Below, one piece after another: positions 40,545-51,512 of a DNA stretch of 64,000 nt. The translations under genes and the position numbers were made by a program. Position 1 is the stretch's first letter. Every line of letters begins with the position of its first letter. The notes beneath the pieces were generated by a model. It saw nothing but the letters and a program-made list of their open reading frames with translations. It was not told where the DNA came from and searched no databases. Source of the stretch: Deinococcus puniceus (lineage in GTDB: Bacteria > Deinococcota > Deinococci > Deinococcales > Deinococcaceae); assembly GCF_001644565.1 (NCBI RefSeq), contig NZ_CP011387.1, positions 1,534,501-1,598,500 on the forward strand. The letters are read 5' to 3'.

Positions 40545-41156
40545 ATGACTCAGCCCACACTCGGCGTTCTGGCCCTGCAAGGCGCATTCCGCGAACACCG
40601 CCACCGCCTCCAAACGCTCGGCGCACCTGTGAAAGAAGTGCGCCTGCCCGCCGATCTGCGCGGCCTGTCCGGCCTGATCATTCCCGGCGGCGAAAGCACC
40701 ACGATGGCCCGCCTGATGACCGATTACGTCCTCTGGCAGCCTGTCCGAGACTTTTACGCACGCGGCGGCGCACTCTGGGGCACCTGTGCCGGAGCCATTC
40801 TGTTGGCCCGTGACGTGCAGGGCGCACCGCCGCAATTCGGCGTGCAGGACAGCCTGAATCTGATGGATATTCGCGTCCGCCGCAACGCCTTTGGGCGGCA
40901 GGTGGATTCCTTCACGACGCCGCTGGCTGTGGCTGGCCTCCAGCAACCCTTTCCCGCCGTCTTTATTCGCGCCCCCGTAATTGAACGCGTGGGCGAGGGC
41001 GTAGAGATCTTGGCCGAGCATGACGGCCAAGTCGTCCTCGCCCGCCAAGGCCGCCTCCTCGCCAGTTCATTTCACCCGGAGCTGACGCTTGACCCGCGTC
41101 TACACGAGCTTTTCCTCGGTCTGGTCAACGAAACGGTCTTGGAAAGTGTCAGATAG
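40545..41156 (+). CDS. pdxT: Pyridoxal 5'-phosphate synthase, glutaminase subunit PdxT
   Basis: PdxT hydrolyses glutamine and channels ammonia to PdxS. The 203-aa class I glutamine amidotransferase has the opening VLALQGAFREH, IIPGGEST, the nucleophile Cys in LWGTCAGAILLA and the His/Glu pair in SSFHPEL. Start is the ATG at 40545 with GAGG in front; the ATG at 40533 is too close to that site. The stop codon is followed by the 37-bp 3'-end element. Confidence 0.94.
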   Translation: MTQPTLGVLALQGAFREHRHRLQTLGAPVKEVRLPADLRGLSGLIIPGGESTTMARLMTDYVLWQPVRDFYARGGALWGTCAGAILLARDVQGAPPQFGVQDSLNLMDIRVRRNAFGRQVDSFTTPLAVAGLQQPFPAVFIRAPVIERVGEGVEILAEHDGQVVLARQGRLLASSFHPELTLDPRLHELFLGLVNETVLESVR

Positions 41157-41168
41157 GCAAACAAATTA

Positions 41169-41205
41169 TTCACGAACTAGACTTATCGTGAATGATTTCA
41201 CTTAC
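41169..41205 (+). repeat. 37-bp 3'-end hairpin element, copy 2
   Basis: TTCACGA (41169-41175), a 10-nt loop, TCGTGAA (41186-41192), then TTTCACTTAC. It starts 12 nt after the pdxT stop, exactly as in copy 1, and lies in a convergent gap. Confidence 0.7.
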
Positions 41206-41221
41206 CTATTTTCCGCCTTCA

Positions 41222-42429
<1,208 letters not shown>

Positions 42430-42433
<4 letters not shown>

Positions 42434-42960
42434 GACTGATCCAATTCGTAAAACAGCGATTCCCCATCCACCCAGCGGCTCAGCCAGTCGTGCAACGACT
42501 CTGCTTGCCACAAGATCGACTCTGCTGCACCCGTTAAATCCTCAGTGTCAGCCAACACCGAGAAATCAAAGATGCCGACCCGTCCATCTTTCAAGTTCAG
42601 GATCGAGCTGACGTTACATCCCCAATAGGCCAAAAAAAGCAGCTGGCGCGGCCAACCATCCGGAGAGCAGTCGCGCATCCACTGGACGCTGCTGGTTTCC
42701 AATTCCGTCACAGATAAGCTCAGGTTTTGGTTCTCTGGCACGAGGAGCGGATAGAAACCGTATCCCGGCCCCCAATCACCGTTCCCAAGTTCAGTCAGAA
42801 CACGCGCCAAGAGTGCAGGAACTGGCATCTCCAATTCTTGGACGGCGGCCTGCACATCTGCGGCAGTGAGGGGCGTGCCGACCTTCGCATCCTTCACTTC
42901 ATCGGCGGCGTGATGGGCTATTCGTGTCCGCAACGCATCCAGCAATTCATCCTCACTCAC
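42430..42960 (-). CDS. SMI1/KNR4 (SUKH) family protein
   Basis: A 176-aa acidic protein of the SMI1/KNR4 fold. A helical N-terminus is followed by the core with GDWGPGYGFYPLLV, WPRQLLFLAYWGCNVSSILNLKDGRVGIFDF and a C-terminal W-rich helix (ESLHDWLSRWVDGESLFYEL). Many bacterial members are immunity proteins against toxins or adaptor proteins. Here there is no toxin gene. It overlaps both neighbours by 4 bp (ATGA), so it is a fixed part of the operon. Confidence 0.8.
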
Positions 42961-43994
42961 GCCCGCGTCACGCCCCAGCCTATGCCAGTCGGCCTTCCCA
43001 CCGTTCCGGCCTGCCAGTCCAGCCCCGTGTAAGGGTCGTCAGCCAGCAGCAACGCCCCGTCCAAGTCGGCCCAGTCGCACGCGCCTGCCAACTGTGCCGC
43101 CGCCGAGATGCCCAGCGAACTTTCGATCATGCAGCCCATCATGACCTGTAGGCCGTGCGTGCGGGCCAACCTCAGCGCGTGTAGGGCTTGCAACGGCCCC
43201 CCCAGTTTCGCCAATTTCAGGTTCACGCCGTCAAAGGCCGCCGCCAAAGCAGGCACATCCGAGACAGAGTGCAGGCTCTCGTCGGCCACGATGGGCACGT
43301 GGGACACCGCCCGCAGCGCGGCGTGCCCCTCCAAATCCGCCGCCGCGAGGGGCTGCTCTACAAACTCCACGCGGGCCGCGTCCAGCACGCCCAGCATCCG
43401 TTTCGCCTGCGGGCGCGTCCACGCGGCGTTGGCATCCACCCGCAGGGCCACGTTCGGCGCTTCTTCGCGCAACGCTTCCACGATCTGCTCATCGCGCTCT
43501 GTGCCCAACTTGACCTTCAAAATCCCGTGCCCGCGCCCTACGGCTTCCCGCGCCTGCCGCCGCATCTCGGGCAAGTCGGCCAAACTGACCGTGTAACTGC
43601 TTTCGGGAATGGGAGCGGGGGAGAGGCCCAGCAGCCGCCCCACCGGAAGCTCCACCCGCCGGGCGCACCACTCCAGTACGGCCATTTCCAGCGCACATTT
43701 GGCACTCGGATGGTGAAACGGCATCAACGCGGTGAGGCGGGCATGCAGGCCGTCCCAGTCCCACAAATCGTCAGAAACGGCCCCGGCCAGCAGCGGCAGC
43801 ACCGCTTCCACCGTAGCACGCGTTTCGCCGTAAAAGGCGTTGGGTGCGGCTTCGCCCTGCCCGGTCACGCCCTCGTGCGTCAGGCTGACGAAGGTGCGCG
43901 GATACACCGAATGCGTCCAGCGGGCAATGCCGAACGGCTGCGCGGTGTGGAGTTCCAGTGTTTCCCAAGAGAGGGTCTCCCAAGTCAGGTTCAA
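42957..43994 (-). CDS. Dipeptide epimerase (L-Ala-D/L-Glu epimerase type)
   Basis: An enolase-superfamily enzyme of about 345 aa. Marks: the KxK-type lysines in ILKVKLG, metal ligands Asp in VDANAAW, Glu in FVEQPL and Asp/Glu in ADESLHS, the second base Lys in VNLKLAKLGG and the dipeptide-binding MMGCMIESSLG followed by DLDGALLLADDPY. These fit L-Ala-D/L-Glu epimerase, which recycles the murein dipeptide L-Ala-D-Glu. The frame is open to a TTG at 44021, but a TTG at 43994 overlaps the upstream stop as TTGA and gives MNLTWETLSW; I prefer it. Downstream SMI1 overlaps by 4 bp. Confidence 0.85.
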   Translation of the reverse strand: MNLTWETLSWETLELHTAQPFGIARWTHSVYPRTFVSLTHEGVTGQGEAAPNAFYGETRATVEAVLPLLAGAVSDDLWDWDGLHARLTALMPFHHPSAKCALEMAVLEWCARRVELPVGRLLGLSPAPIPESSYTVSLADLPEMRRQAREAVGRGHGILKVKLGTERDEQIVEALREEAPNVALRVDANAAWTRPQAKRMLGVLDAARVEFVEQPLAAADLEGHAALRAVSHVPIVADESLHSVSDVPALAAAFDGVNLKLAKLGGPLQALHALRLARTHGLQVMMGCMIESSLGISAAAQLAGACDWADLDGALLLADDPYTGLDWQAGTVGRPTGIGWGVTRA

Positions 43995-44869
43995 GCCGTC
44001 CACCGCCCGAACCCGGTGCAACTCGCCGCCAGCCGCGTGCCGTAGTCGCCTTCCCCGAACGTTTCCACCGTCACCCGCATGTGCGTGGCGTTGGCGTGGA
44101 GCATGCGCCGCTCATCCAGCATGATGCCCACATGACCGGGAAAAAACGCCAGATCTCCGCGCGTCGGCTCGGTCACTGCCGTCAGTGCCTCTTGCTGCAA
44201 ATCAGCATCACGCGGCAAGGCCCGGCCAACCGCCGCATACGCCACCTGCGACAGCCCCGAACAGTCCAGTCCCCACGCAGAGCGGCCCCCCCACACATAC
44301 GGAACCTCTAAAAAACGCAGCGCGAAGTCGGCCAGATCACCCTCTGAAACAGGCAAAAAGCACACCGCCTGCACCCACGCCGCCGCGCCGTCCGGCAGCA
44401 GCACAGGCCGCCAGACCCGGCCCCCCTCGGTCACATTCTCGCCGCTGCCCTGTACCACTGCCGCCCCAAAACACAGCTCGGCCATGATGGGCGCACTGAC
44501 CTTCGGGCGGGCATACGCATGGGCACGTAAAGCTGTGACCGTCAGCGTTTCTCCGGTGGGCAACCCGTCCAGCACCCCGTCCGCCCGCACCCAGCCCGGA
44601 TAGCCGTCGTGCCCAGTCTTAACCCACGACCAGTCTCCCTCCCGGTGCAGCACCGACAGCGGCTCTCCCGGCAGGGCCTCACTCACCTGCTCGGCCCCTG
44701 CATCCGGCGCGGCCCGCAGGCTCAGGCGGGCATTCCCGGCCCAGCGCGCTCGCGGCGTCAGCCAGTGCCAATCCCCGCCTTCCAACTGGCCCTGCAAGCC
44801 TGTTTCGGCCAAGCGGCGTTCGGGGTCATAGGCGTGCAGGCGCGTGTCTAAGGGAGGTGCAGCAGTCAT
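43991..44869 (-). CDS. NlpC/P60 muropeptide endopeptidase (YkfC-like)
   Basis: A 292-aa protein without a signal peptide. The N-terminal two thirds carry two SH3b-like domains (about 45-90, WAGNARLSLRAAP, WSWVKTGHDGYPGWVRADGV; and 105-165). The last third is a papain-like NlpC/P60 domain with the nucleophile Cys in AWGLDCSGLSQVAY and His in FFPGHVGIMLDER, plus a third residue near HANATHMRV. The build matches YkfC, which cuts L-Ala-gamma-D-Glu off murein peptides in the cytosol. With the epimerase next door, this is a strong functional pair. In Deinococcus the third residue would be ornithine. Confidence 0.87.
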   Translation of the reverse strand: MTAAPPLDTRLHAYDPERRLAETGLQGQLEGGDWHWLTPRARWAGNARLSLRAAPDAGAEQVSEALPGEPLSVLHREGDWSWVKTGHDGYPGWVRADGVLDGLPTGETLTVTALRAHAYARPKVSAPIMAELCFGAAVVQGSGENVTEGGRVWRPVLLPDGAAAWVQAVCFLPVSEGDLADFALRFLEVPYVWGGRSAWGLDCSGLSQVAYAAVGRALPRDADLQQEALTAVTEPTRGDLAFFPGHVGIMLDERRMLHANATHMRVTVETFGEGDYGTRLAASCTGFGRWTA

Positions 44870-44919
44870 GGCCCCAGCCTAGAGCATAGGCGCGGTGAGG
44901 AGATGACCCCTCCCGGCTT

Positions 44920-45903
44920 CTACAGATACTGCGTCATCCACCGCGCCCAGTTTTCCCCCAGCACCCCGGCCCGCACCTCTGGGGGCAGCACGTCCGCACT
45001 GCCCGGCACATCGCGGTAGCTGTCCACCCCCGCCGGGCACTTTTCCTGCCCGAATCCGCCGTCCAGATCGGTGCCGAGGGCAACACGGTTCCACCCGATC
45101 AGGCCCGCATAGTGCGCGGCGTGGGCGGCCAACCCGCTCAGCGGGGCACGTTCGTCGCCGTCTTGCCAGCCCGCCCCAATAAAGCGTGAATGGTAGACCA
45201 GCCCGGTCACGCCGTCCTTCTCGGCAATGGCGCGGGCCATGTCGTCGGTCAGGTGTCTGTTTCCGGCCACGATGGAACGGCTGTTGGCGTGTGTGGCGAT
45301 CATCCTCGGGTGCAACTCTGCGGCGTCCCAGAAGCTGGCATCGTCCAGATGCGAGGCGTCCAACGCTATGCCCAGCGACGCCATCGCCCCCACCAGTTCC
45401 CGCCCCGCCGCCGTGAGAGGGCCGGGCGCTTCCGTGCCGCCCGCGTACCGGGTACGCCCCCACGCCGGGCCGATGACCCGCACGCCCGCCGCTGCCCAAA
45501 ACGCCAGATCATCCACATCCCGCACCGGGTCAGCACCTTCCATCAGCAGGACGACACCAGGGGGTGCGCCCTCCAGTGCCAGATGTGCCGCCACCTCCGC
45601 GCCCGTTCTCAGGAGCCGCAGCTGCCCGCCGTCTTCCCAGCGCCGATACTGCTCCAGTTGCCCCAATGCCTGCCGCCGTGCCCCGGCGTGACCCTCGTAC
45701 CCGTCCGGGCTCTCGGCGGTTTTGGGCAAGGCAAACAGCGTCCCGAAGCACACGCGCAGGCCCGCCGCCCCCAGCTCCGAAAATGTCACGGTGGCCGTTT
45801 CGCCCGCCACCGGATCAGCGCGCCGCAAGTCTGCCAGCGATAAGGTCAAGTCCCGTCCCAGCGCGGCATTGAACGCCAAGTCCAGATGTCCGTCGATCAG
45901 CAC
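44920..45903 (-). CDS. M19-family (membrane) dipeptidase
   Basis: A 327-aa zinc dipeptidase of the renal-dipeptidase family, without signal peptide. The metal-site motifs are DGHLDLAF (H-x-D) at the start, LLMEGADPV (bridging Glu), DASHLDDASFWDA, MIATHANSRSI (His-Ala-Asn) and LGTDLDGGFG near the end. It splits dipeptides, often with a D-residue at the C-terminal side. Start is GTG at 45903. First gene of the leftward operon, 50 nt before the NlpC/P60 gene, and divergent from the CNNM gene. It is a plausible last step after epimerisation of L-Ala-Glu. Confidence 0.88.
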   Translation of the reverse strand: MLIDGHLDLAFNAALGRDLTLSLADLRRADPVAGETATVTFSELGAAGLRVCFGTLFALPKTAESPDGYEGHAGARRQALGQLEQYRRWEDGGQLRLLRTGAEVAAHLALEGAPPGVVLLMEGADPVRDVDDLAFWAAAGVRVIGPAWGRTRYAGGTEAPGPLTAAGRELVGAMASLGIALDASHLDDASFWDAAELHPRMIATHANSRSIVAGNRHLTDDMARAIAEKDGVTGLVYHSRFIGAGWQDGDERAPLSGLAAHAAHYAGLIGWNRVALGTDLDGGFGQEKCPAGVDSYRDVPGSADVLPPEVRAGVLGENWARWMTQYL

Positions 45904-45950
45904 CCGTTCATCCCGTCAGTCATAGATCAGCCATTCTAGCCGCCGTCCCC

Positions 45951-45956
45951 TAGACT
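45951..45956 (+). promoter_or_regulatory. -10 box of the CNNM/CBS gene
   Basis: TAGACT ends 7 nt before the GTG start at 45964; no ribosome site lies between. Confidence 0.5.
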
Positions 45957-45963
45957 GCCCCCT

Positions 45964-47232
45964 GTGGGCAATCCTCTGTTTGAATTCGCCATCCTCGTGC
46001 TGCTGCTGCTCGTCAACGGGTTGTTCTCCGGCTCCGAACTGGGCGTCATGTCGGCCCGCAAGTCGCGCCTGCAAGCTCAGGCCGCTTCCGGACAGCGCCG
46101 CGCCGCGCAAGCCCTCGATCTGGCCGAGCGCCCCGGCGTCTTCCTCGCCACCGTTCAGATCGGCATTACCCTGATCGGCACCATCAGCGCCATCTTCGCG
46201 GGCGGCAGTCTGACTGGGCCTTTTACGGCGGCGCTGCGGCCCTTGCTGGGCGACGCTGCCGATACAGTCGCTTCGGTGGCCGTCATCCTGCTGGTCACGT
46301 TCTTGTCCCTGGTGCTGGGCGAGCTGGCCCCCAAAAGCATCGCCCTGCGAAATCCCGAAGCCCTCGCCGTCCGGGTGGCCCCCCTTTTTCAGGTGCTGTC
46401 ACGGGTGGCGCGGCCCGTGGTGTGGCTGCTGGAAACCACCACGCGGGGGCTGCTGTGGCTGGCCGGGTTGCGCGGAGAACCCCAAGAACGGATTACGGAA
46501 GAAGACGTGCGCGCCCTGATGGTTCAGGCCACCGAGAGCGGCAGTTTGGAAGACGTGGAAACCGAGCGGATCGAGCGCGTCCTGCGCTTCAATGACCGCC
46601 GCGCCCGCGAACTGATGACGCCCTGGCTGGACGTGGTGACCCTCGACGCCCGGCTGTCTCTGGAAGCGCTGGTGGATCAGGTGTTGGCCCATCCGCACGA
46701 TCATTACCCGGTGGTGGACGCACGCGGCGAGGTGATAGGCCAACTGGACGTGGTGGACATCCTGCGCGCGGTGCAAACCGGAGAAGCCCTCACGGACTTG
46801 CTGCGCCCGGTGGTCTTCATTCCCGAAACCGCCTGGGCCGAAGATGTCCTGAGCCGCCTGACCAGAGAAGGCCTGCGCCGCCTCGCTGTGGCTGTCGATG
46901 AATACGGCACGTCGTCGGGGCTACTGACCTCCACCGACCTGCTGACCGAACTGGCCGGAACAGACGCGCCGGGCGATGACCTGATCGTGCGCCGGGACGA
47001 CGGCTCGTTTCTGGTCGACGGCGGCCTGCCCATGCACATCCTGCGCCAGACCCTGCCCTTGCCGCAGCAAGACCGGGAAGACTTCAGTACGCTGGCCGGA
47101 TACGTCCTCGAAGCGCTGGGCGAATTTCCGCAGGTGGGCGCGGTGGCCGAAGTCGGCGGCTGGACGTTGGAAGTGGTGGACGTGGACGGCCCGCGCCTCG
47201 ACCGAATCCTGATCGTGCCGCCGCAGCCCTGA
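45964..47232 (+). CDS. CNNM/CBS-domain membrane protein (HlyC/CorC family)
   Basis: A 422-aa membrane protein. The N-terminal CNNM (DUF21) domain has helices FAILVLLLLVNGLFSGSELGV, FLATVQIGITLIGTISAIF and VAVILLVTFLSLVLGELAPKSIAL, with the conserved E-L-x-P-K. Two CBS domains follow (about 215-340: RARELMTPWLDVVTLD, HPHDHYPVVDARGEVIGQLDVVDIL), and a C-terminal CorC/HlyC domain (about 345-422). Members are linked to Mg2+ or Co2+ efflux. The N-terminus has no signal peptide beyond the first helix. GTG start. Confidence 0.9.
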   Translation: MGNPLFEFAILVLLLLVNGLFSGSELGVMSARKSRLQAQAASGQRRAAQALDLAERPGVFLATVQIGITLIGTISAIFAGGSLTGPFTAALRPLLGDAADTVASVAVILLVTFLSLVLGELAPKSIALRNPEALAVRVAPLFQVLSRVARPVVWLLETTTRGLLWLAGLRGEPQERITEEDVRALMVQATESGSLEDVETERIERVLRFNDRRARELMTPWLDVVTLDARLSLEALVDQVLAHPHDHYPVVDARGEVIGQLDVVDILRAVQTGEALTDLLRPVVFIPETAWAEDVLSRLTREGLRRLAVAVDEYGTSSGLLTSTDLLTELAGTDAPGDDLIVRRDDGSFLVDGGLPMHILRQTLPLPQQDREDFSTLAGYVLEALGEFPQVGAVAEVGGWTLEVVDVDGPRLDRILIVPPQP

Positions 47233-47291
47233 GAGTGTGGTGCAGGCTTCCCCGAATCTTGACCCTCGGCCCGCCTGACCCCCCGGAACGC

Positions 47292-47297
47292 TATGCT
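47292..47297 (+). promoter_or_regulatory. -10 box of the first alpha/beta hydrolase
   Basis: TATGCT overlaps a false ATG (47293) and ends 7 nt before the GTG at 47305, which I take as the start. Confidence 0.45.
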
Positions 47298-47304
47298 GCC
47301 CCGC

Positions 47305-48039
47305 GTGCGCTCCCTCGAGTTCCGGTACGGTCAGGCTACGCTGCGTTACGACGCGACAGGTCAGGGCGAACCGATGGTGCTGATTCACGGCCTCAGCGGT
47401 TCGAGCCGCTGGTGGCGGCGCAATGTGCCCGTGTTCTCGCAGTCTCACCGCGTCTACGTCCTCGATCTCGCTGGCTACGGCGGCGCGCGGCGGCAGCGTT
47501 CCCTCGGCGTGCGCGAAGACGCGGCCCTGATCGCGGCGTGGCTGGACAACCAGAATCTGGAACAGGTAACCCTGATCGGCCATAGCATGGGCGGACACAT
47601 CGCCCTGCGCGTGGCGGCCCTGCGCCCCGGACGGGTGAATAACCTCGTGCTGGCCTGTGCCAGCGGCCTACTGGACGGGCATCCGGTGCGGGTGGCGCTC
47701 AAGCTGCCGCGCGCCGTCATCACCGGGCGGCCCTCCTTCGTGCCGCGCATTCTGCTGGACGCCGCCCGCGCTGGCCTGCCCAACATGTGGCGCAGTACCC
47801 TGCATTTGCTGGGAGACAACGTGCTGGACGTGTTGCCCGCCCTGAATGCCCGAACACTGGTCATCTGGGGTGCCCGCGACGCGCTGGTTCCGGCCCGGCT
47901 GGGACGCGCCCTAGCCGCCGCCGTTCCCGGCGCACGCTACGAAGAAATCGCGGGGGCAGGCCACGTGGTCATGGTGGACGCGCCGGAGCGCTTCAACGCG
48001 CTGGTGCTGGACTTCCTGCGTCAGGGTCAGCCCGCGTGA
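47305..48039 (+). CDS. Alpha/beta-fold hydrolase 1
   Basis: A 244-aa serine hydrolase. The oxyanion region is VLIHGLSGSSRWWRRN, the nucleophile elbow is GHSMGGHIALR, the acid is in LVIWGARDALVPA and the catalytic His is in GAGHVVMVDAPERFN. The cap domain is short. The natural substrate is unknown. The stop overlaps the start of a second, related hydrolase as GTGA, so the two are co-translated and may form a pair or act on the same compound. Confidence 0.85.
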   Translation: MRSLEFRYGQATLRYDATGQGEPMVLIHGLSGSSRWWRRNVPVFSQSHRVYVLDLAGYGGARRQRSLGVREDAALIAAWLDNQNLEQVTLIGHSMGGHIALRVAALRPGRVNNLVLACASGLLDGHPVRVALKLPRAVITGRPSFVPRILLDAARAGLPNMWRSTLHLLGDNVLDVLPALNARTLVIWGARDALVPARLGRALAAAVPGARYEEIAGAGHVVMVDAPERFNALVLDFLRQGQPA

Positions 48040-48842
48040 CCAAATCTGCTGCAACCTCACCGCTCGGAACATCCCACTTTACCCGCGTGAACGGCCTGCA
48101 GACCCACGCTTGGGTACGCGGCGACGGCCCCCCGCTGGTGCTGGTGCCGGGGCTGGGCTGCGCGTCGTGGATGTATGTGCGCGTGTCGCGCGAACTGGCC
48201 CGCGAGCGCACCGTGTACGTGTACGACCCGCCCGGACACGGCTTCAGCAAGGGCCGCCGCGACTACCCACGCAATATGGAAGACCTGACCGATCATCTGG
48301 CCGAGTGGCTGGTCGAGTGCGGCCTGAACTGCGCGCCCCTGTTCGGGCATTCGCTGGGCGGCGAGGTCATCTTTGATCTGGCGGCCCGCTATCCCACCTG
48401 CACGTCGGCGCTGATCGCCTGCGCCCCCACCGGCATTCCCGAAAATCCCAGCGTGACCATGCAACTCCTGCGCCTGCTGCGTGACCTGCCCCGCGAGCGC
48501 TTGCCCCTGCTGTTGCCCGCCCTGAGCGCCTATTCCACCAGCGGCTTCGGCCTGATGCTGCGGCTCGCCAGCGACCAGAGCCAGCACGATACCGGGCCGC
48601 TCCTGCCCGCCGTGCAGGTGCCGACCTTGCTGCTCGACGGCGACGCCGATCCGGTGATTCAGTCGTGGACGGTGCGCGAAATTCGCCGCGCCATTCCCGG
48701 AGCCGTCGTGCGAACCGTGCCCGGCGGCACCCATGCCCTGACCGATTCTCACCCCAAGACGGTGGCCCGTTACACGCTGGATTTCTTGCGGCGGGTCGAA
48801 GCGGGCCAATCGCAAGAGCCAGCCGCTCTATGTGAGCCGTGA
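48036..48842 (+). CDS. Alpha/beta-fold hydrolase 2
   Basis: A 268-aa serine hydrolase beginning at the GTG that overlaps the upstream stop. It has LVLVPGLGCASWMYVRV, the nucleophile in FGHSLGGEVIFDLAARYP, the acid in LLLDGDADPVI and the His in VPGGTHALTDSHP. It shares the order and spacing of the motifs with hydrolase 1 but is clearly diverged, so the pair may be an old duplication. The frame is open as far up as 47787, all of it inside hydrolase 1. Substrate unknown. Confidence 0.85.
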   Translation: MTKSAATSPLGTSHFTRVNGLQTHAWVRGDGPPLVLVPGLGCASWMYVRVSRELARERTVYVYDPPGHGFSKGRRDYPRNMEDLTDHLAEWLVECGLNCAPLFGHSLGGEVIFDLAARYPTCTSALIACAPTGIPENPSVTMQLLRLLRDLPRERLPLLLPALSAYSTSGFGLMLRLASDQSQHDTGPLLPAVQVPTLLLDGDADPVIQSWTVREIRRAIPGAVVRTVPGGTHALTDSHPKTVARYTLDFLRRVEAGQSQEPAALCEP

Positions 48843-48941
48843 ACGCCAAGCCAAATCGGTTTTGACGCAATCCTATTGCTTTGGCTGATCCGTCTAGGCA
48901 CATCGACGCAACCCCGTTGCTAGAGTTGCCCCACGCAATGC

Positions 48942-48947
48942 TACACT
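48942..48947 (+). promoter_or_regulatory. -10 box of the class V aminotransferase
   Basis: TACACT ends 7 nt before the ATG at 48955. A TTGCTA (48917-48922) lies 19 nt upstream as a possible -35. Confidence 0.5.
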
Positions 48948-48954
48948 CAGTCAA

Positions 48955-50130
<1,176 letters not shown>

Positions 50131-50142
50131 ATTTCAAACCAC

Positions 50143-50180
50143 AAGAAAGAGGCGTCTGCACACGCGGACGCCTCTTTCTT
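50143..50180. terminator. Bidirectional hairpin terminator
   Basis: Stem AAGAAAGAGGCGTC / GACGCCTCTTTCTT (14 bp perfect) with a 10-nt loop between convergent genes. Confidence 0.9.
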
Positions 50181-50193
50181 CTTTTCCCACTGC

Positions 50194-50895
50194 CTACATT
50201 TTCCCCGTGCGAATCACATCCGCGATCACAGGCGGCAGGTTCCACGCCATGATGTCGAAGGCGCTGGACGCGAAATCATACGTGACCTTGTGCAGCGACA
50301 CTTTCGGGCGGCGGCCCACGCAGTCCACAATCGCCACATCCGCGCCGGGTTCGTGGTTCAGACTCAGGCCCACGCTGCCCGGATCGAGAAAAGTGGTGTC
50401 TCCGATGACGCGCACGAACGGCACGTGCGAACCGCCCACCACGATCACGCGGGCGCTGAGGGTATCGGCCAAAGCTTCGAGATCCCGCTCCTGCGCCATC
50501 AGGTCTATCCGGTCTTCGGGATTGTGCGGCGAACCGTGAAAAAAGCGCACCCGGCCCACCGGAGTCATGATCCGGCCACCGGGCGGCAGACGGCGCAGGT
50601 AGTCATTCTGCTCTGGCGTCAGCATTTTGCGCGTCCACGTCAGCACCTGATCGGCCACGCCCTTGCGCTCGGCGCGCTCGCCCAGTTCCATAGACACGCG
50701 CATATCGCTGCTGCCGAGACCGGTGGCCCAGCCCTCGCGCCGCACAAAGTCGATAACGGGGCCGGGCGAAGCGCCGTAGCCCACCAGATCACCCACCACG
50801 ATCACCTGATTGACAATATTTTCCGACAAAAACCGCTTCACGGAAGTCAGCGCGTGAATGTTGGCGTGCAGGTCACTGATAAACGCGATTCTCAA
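50194..50895 (-). CDS. Calcineurin-like metallophosphoesterase (YfcE/MJ0936 type)
   Basis: A 233-aa phosphoesterase. It has the metal-site motifs [28 protein letters not shown] (D-x-V-G-Y-G), [12 protein letters not shown], and [11 protein letters not shown] with [11 protein letters not shown] at the C-terminus; the usual GHTH is replaced by GGSH. The TTG at 50895 is the start. Such enzymes cleave phosphodiesters or nucleotides; the substrate is unknown. TAGGAT lies 9 nt before the start. Confidence 0.85.
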   Translation of the reverse strand: MRIAFISDLHANIHALTSVKRFLSENIVNQVIVVGDLVGYGASPGPVIDFVRREGWATGLGSSDMRVSMELGERAERKGVADQVLTWTRKMLTPEQNDYLRRLPPGGRIMTPVGRVRFFHGSPHNPEDRIDLMAQERDLEALADTLSARVIVVGGSHVPFVRVIGDTTFLDPGSVGLSLNHEPGADVAIVDCVGRRPKVSLHKVTYDFASSAFDIMAWNLPPVIADVIRTGKM

Positions 50896-50958
50896 GGTTT
50901 GTTTATCCTAGCAGCCCAGCGGCGCGGCGCAGCAGCAAACCCCCCAACAGGGGATGCC

Positions 50959-51453
50959 CTATCCGTTCATCAACGTGTCGTTCATCAATGCCCCCGCATA
51001 CCGCGCCGCCGAGCGGTTGTAGCGCGGCAAGGTGCGGGCCAACGCCGTGAGTGCCACCGCCAAGCCTTCCCGTTCGCGCCCCAAGTCGGCCAGCGTGAGG
51101 GCCAGAAACGTCGCCACTGCTCCGTCCAACTCATCGGAGGGCTGGCCCGCTTCGGCCGTCAACAACGCTAAGGCTTCCTCGGCCTGCCCCAAATTCCGGA
51201 GCGAACTCGCCCACTGAATCACCGCCCGGCGTCGGCGCTCGCCCACGAGTCCAGCGGCCAGCGCTTCCCGGTACAGCGCGGAGGCTTGCTCCGGATGTCC
51301 GGTGGAATCGAAGGCCGCACCGCGCTCAAACAGGCTTTCCGCCGGAGGCATTCGCGCCGTCAACAGTTCCATCTGCGCCACAAAGTCCGGGCCACTCACG
51401 TTGTCCAGCGTGGCCCACAAGGCGGCCAAGTCATCTTCCCAAGCAGCGGTCAT
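50959..51453 (-). CDS. Tetratricopeptide-repeat protein
   Basis: A 164-aa all-helical protein with two or three TPR-like helix pairs: [54 protein letters not shown] and [30 protein letters not shown] proteins mediate protein contacts. There is no signal peptide or other domain. It is divergent from lnt. Function unknown. Confidence 0.8.
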   Translation of the reverse strand: MTAAWEDDLAALWATLDNVSGPDFVAQMELLTARMPPAESLFERGAAFDSTGHPEQASALYREALAAGLVGERRRRAVIQWASSLRNLGQAEEALALLTAEAGQPSDELDGAVATFLALTLADLGREREGLAVALTALARTLPRYNRSAARYAGALMNDTLMNG

Positions 51454-51500
51454 GCCCCAGTGTGCCGCATGCCCTGCAAGATGCTCACCCGCGCCCGCTT

Positions 51501-51506
51501 TACAAT
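51501..51506 (+). promoter_or_regulatory. -10 box of lnt
   Basis: TACAAT ends 6 nt before the GTG at 51513 and decides that start; the frame is open to 51462. Confidence 0.55.
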
Positions 51507-51512
51507 GACCCG

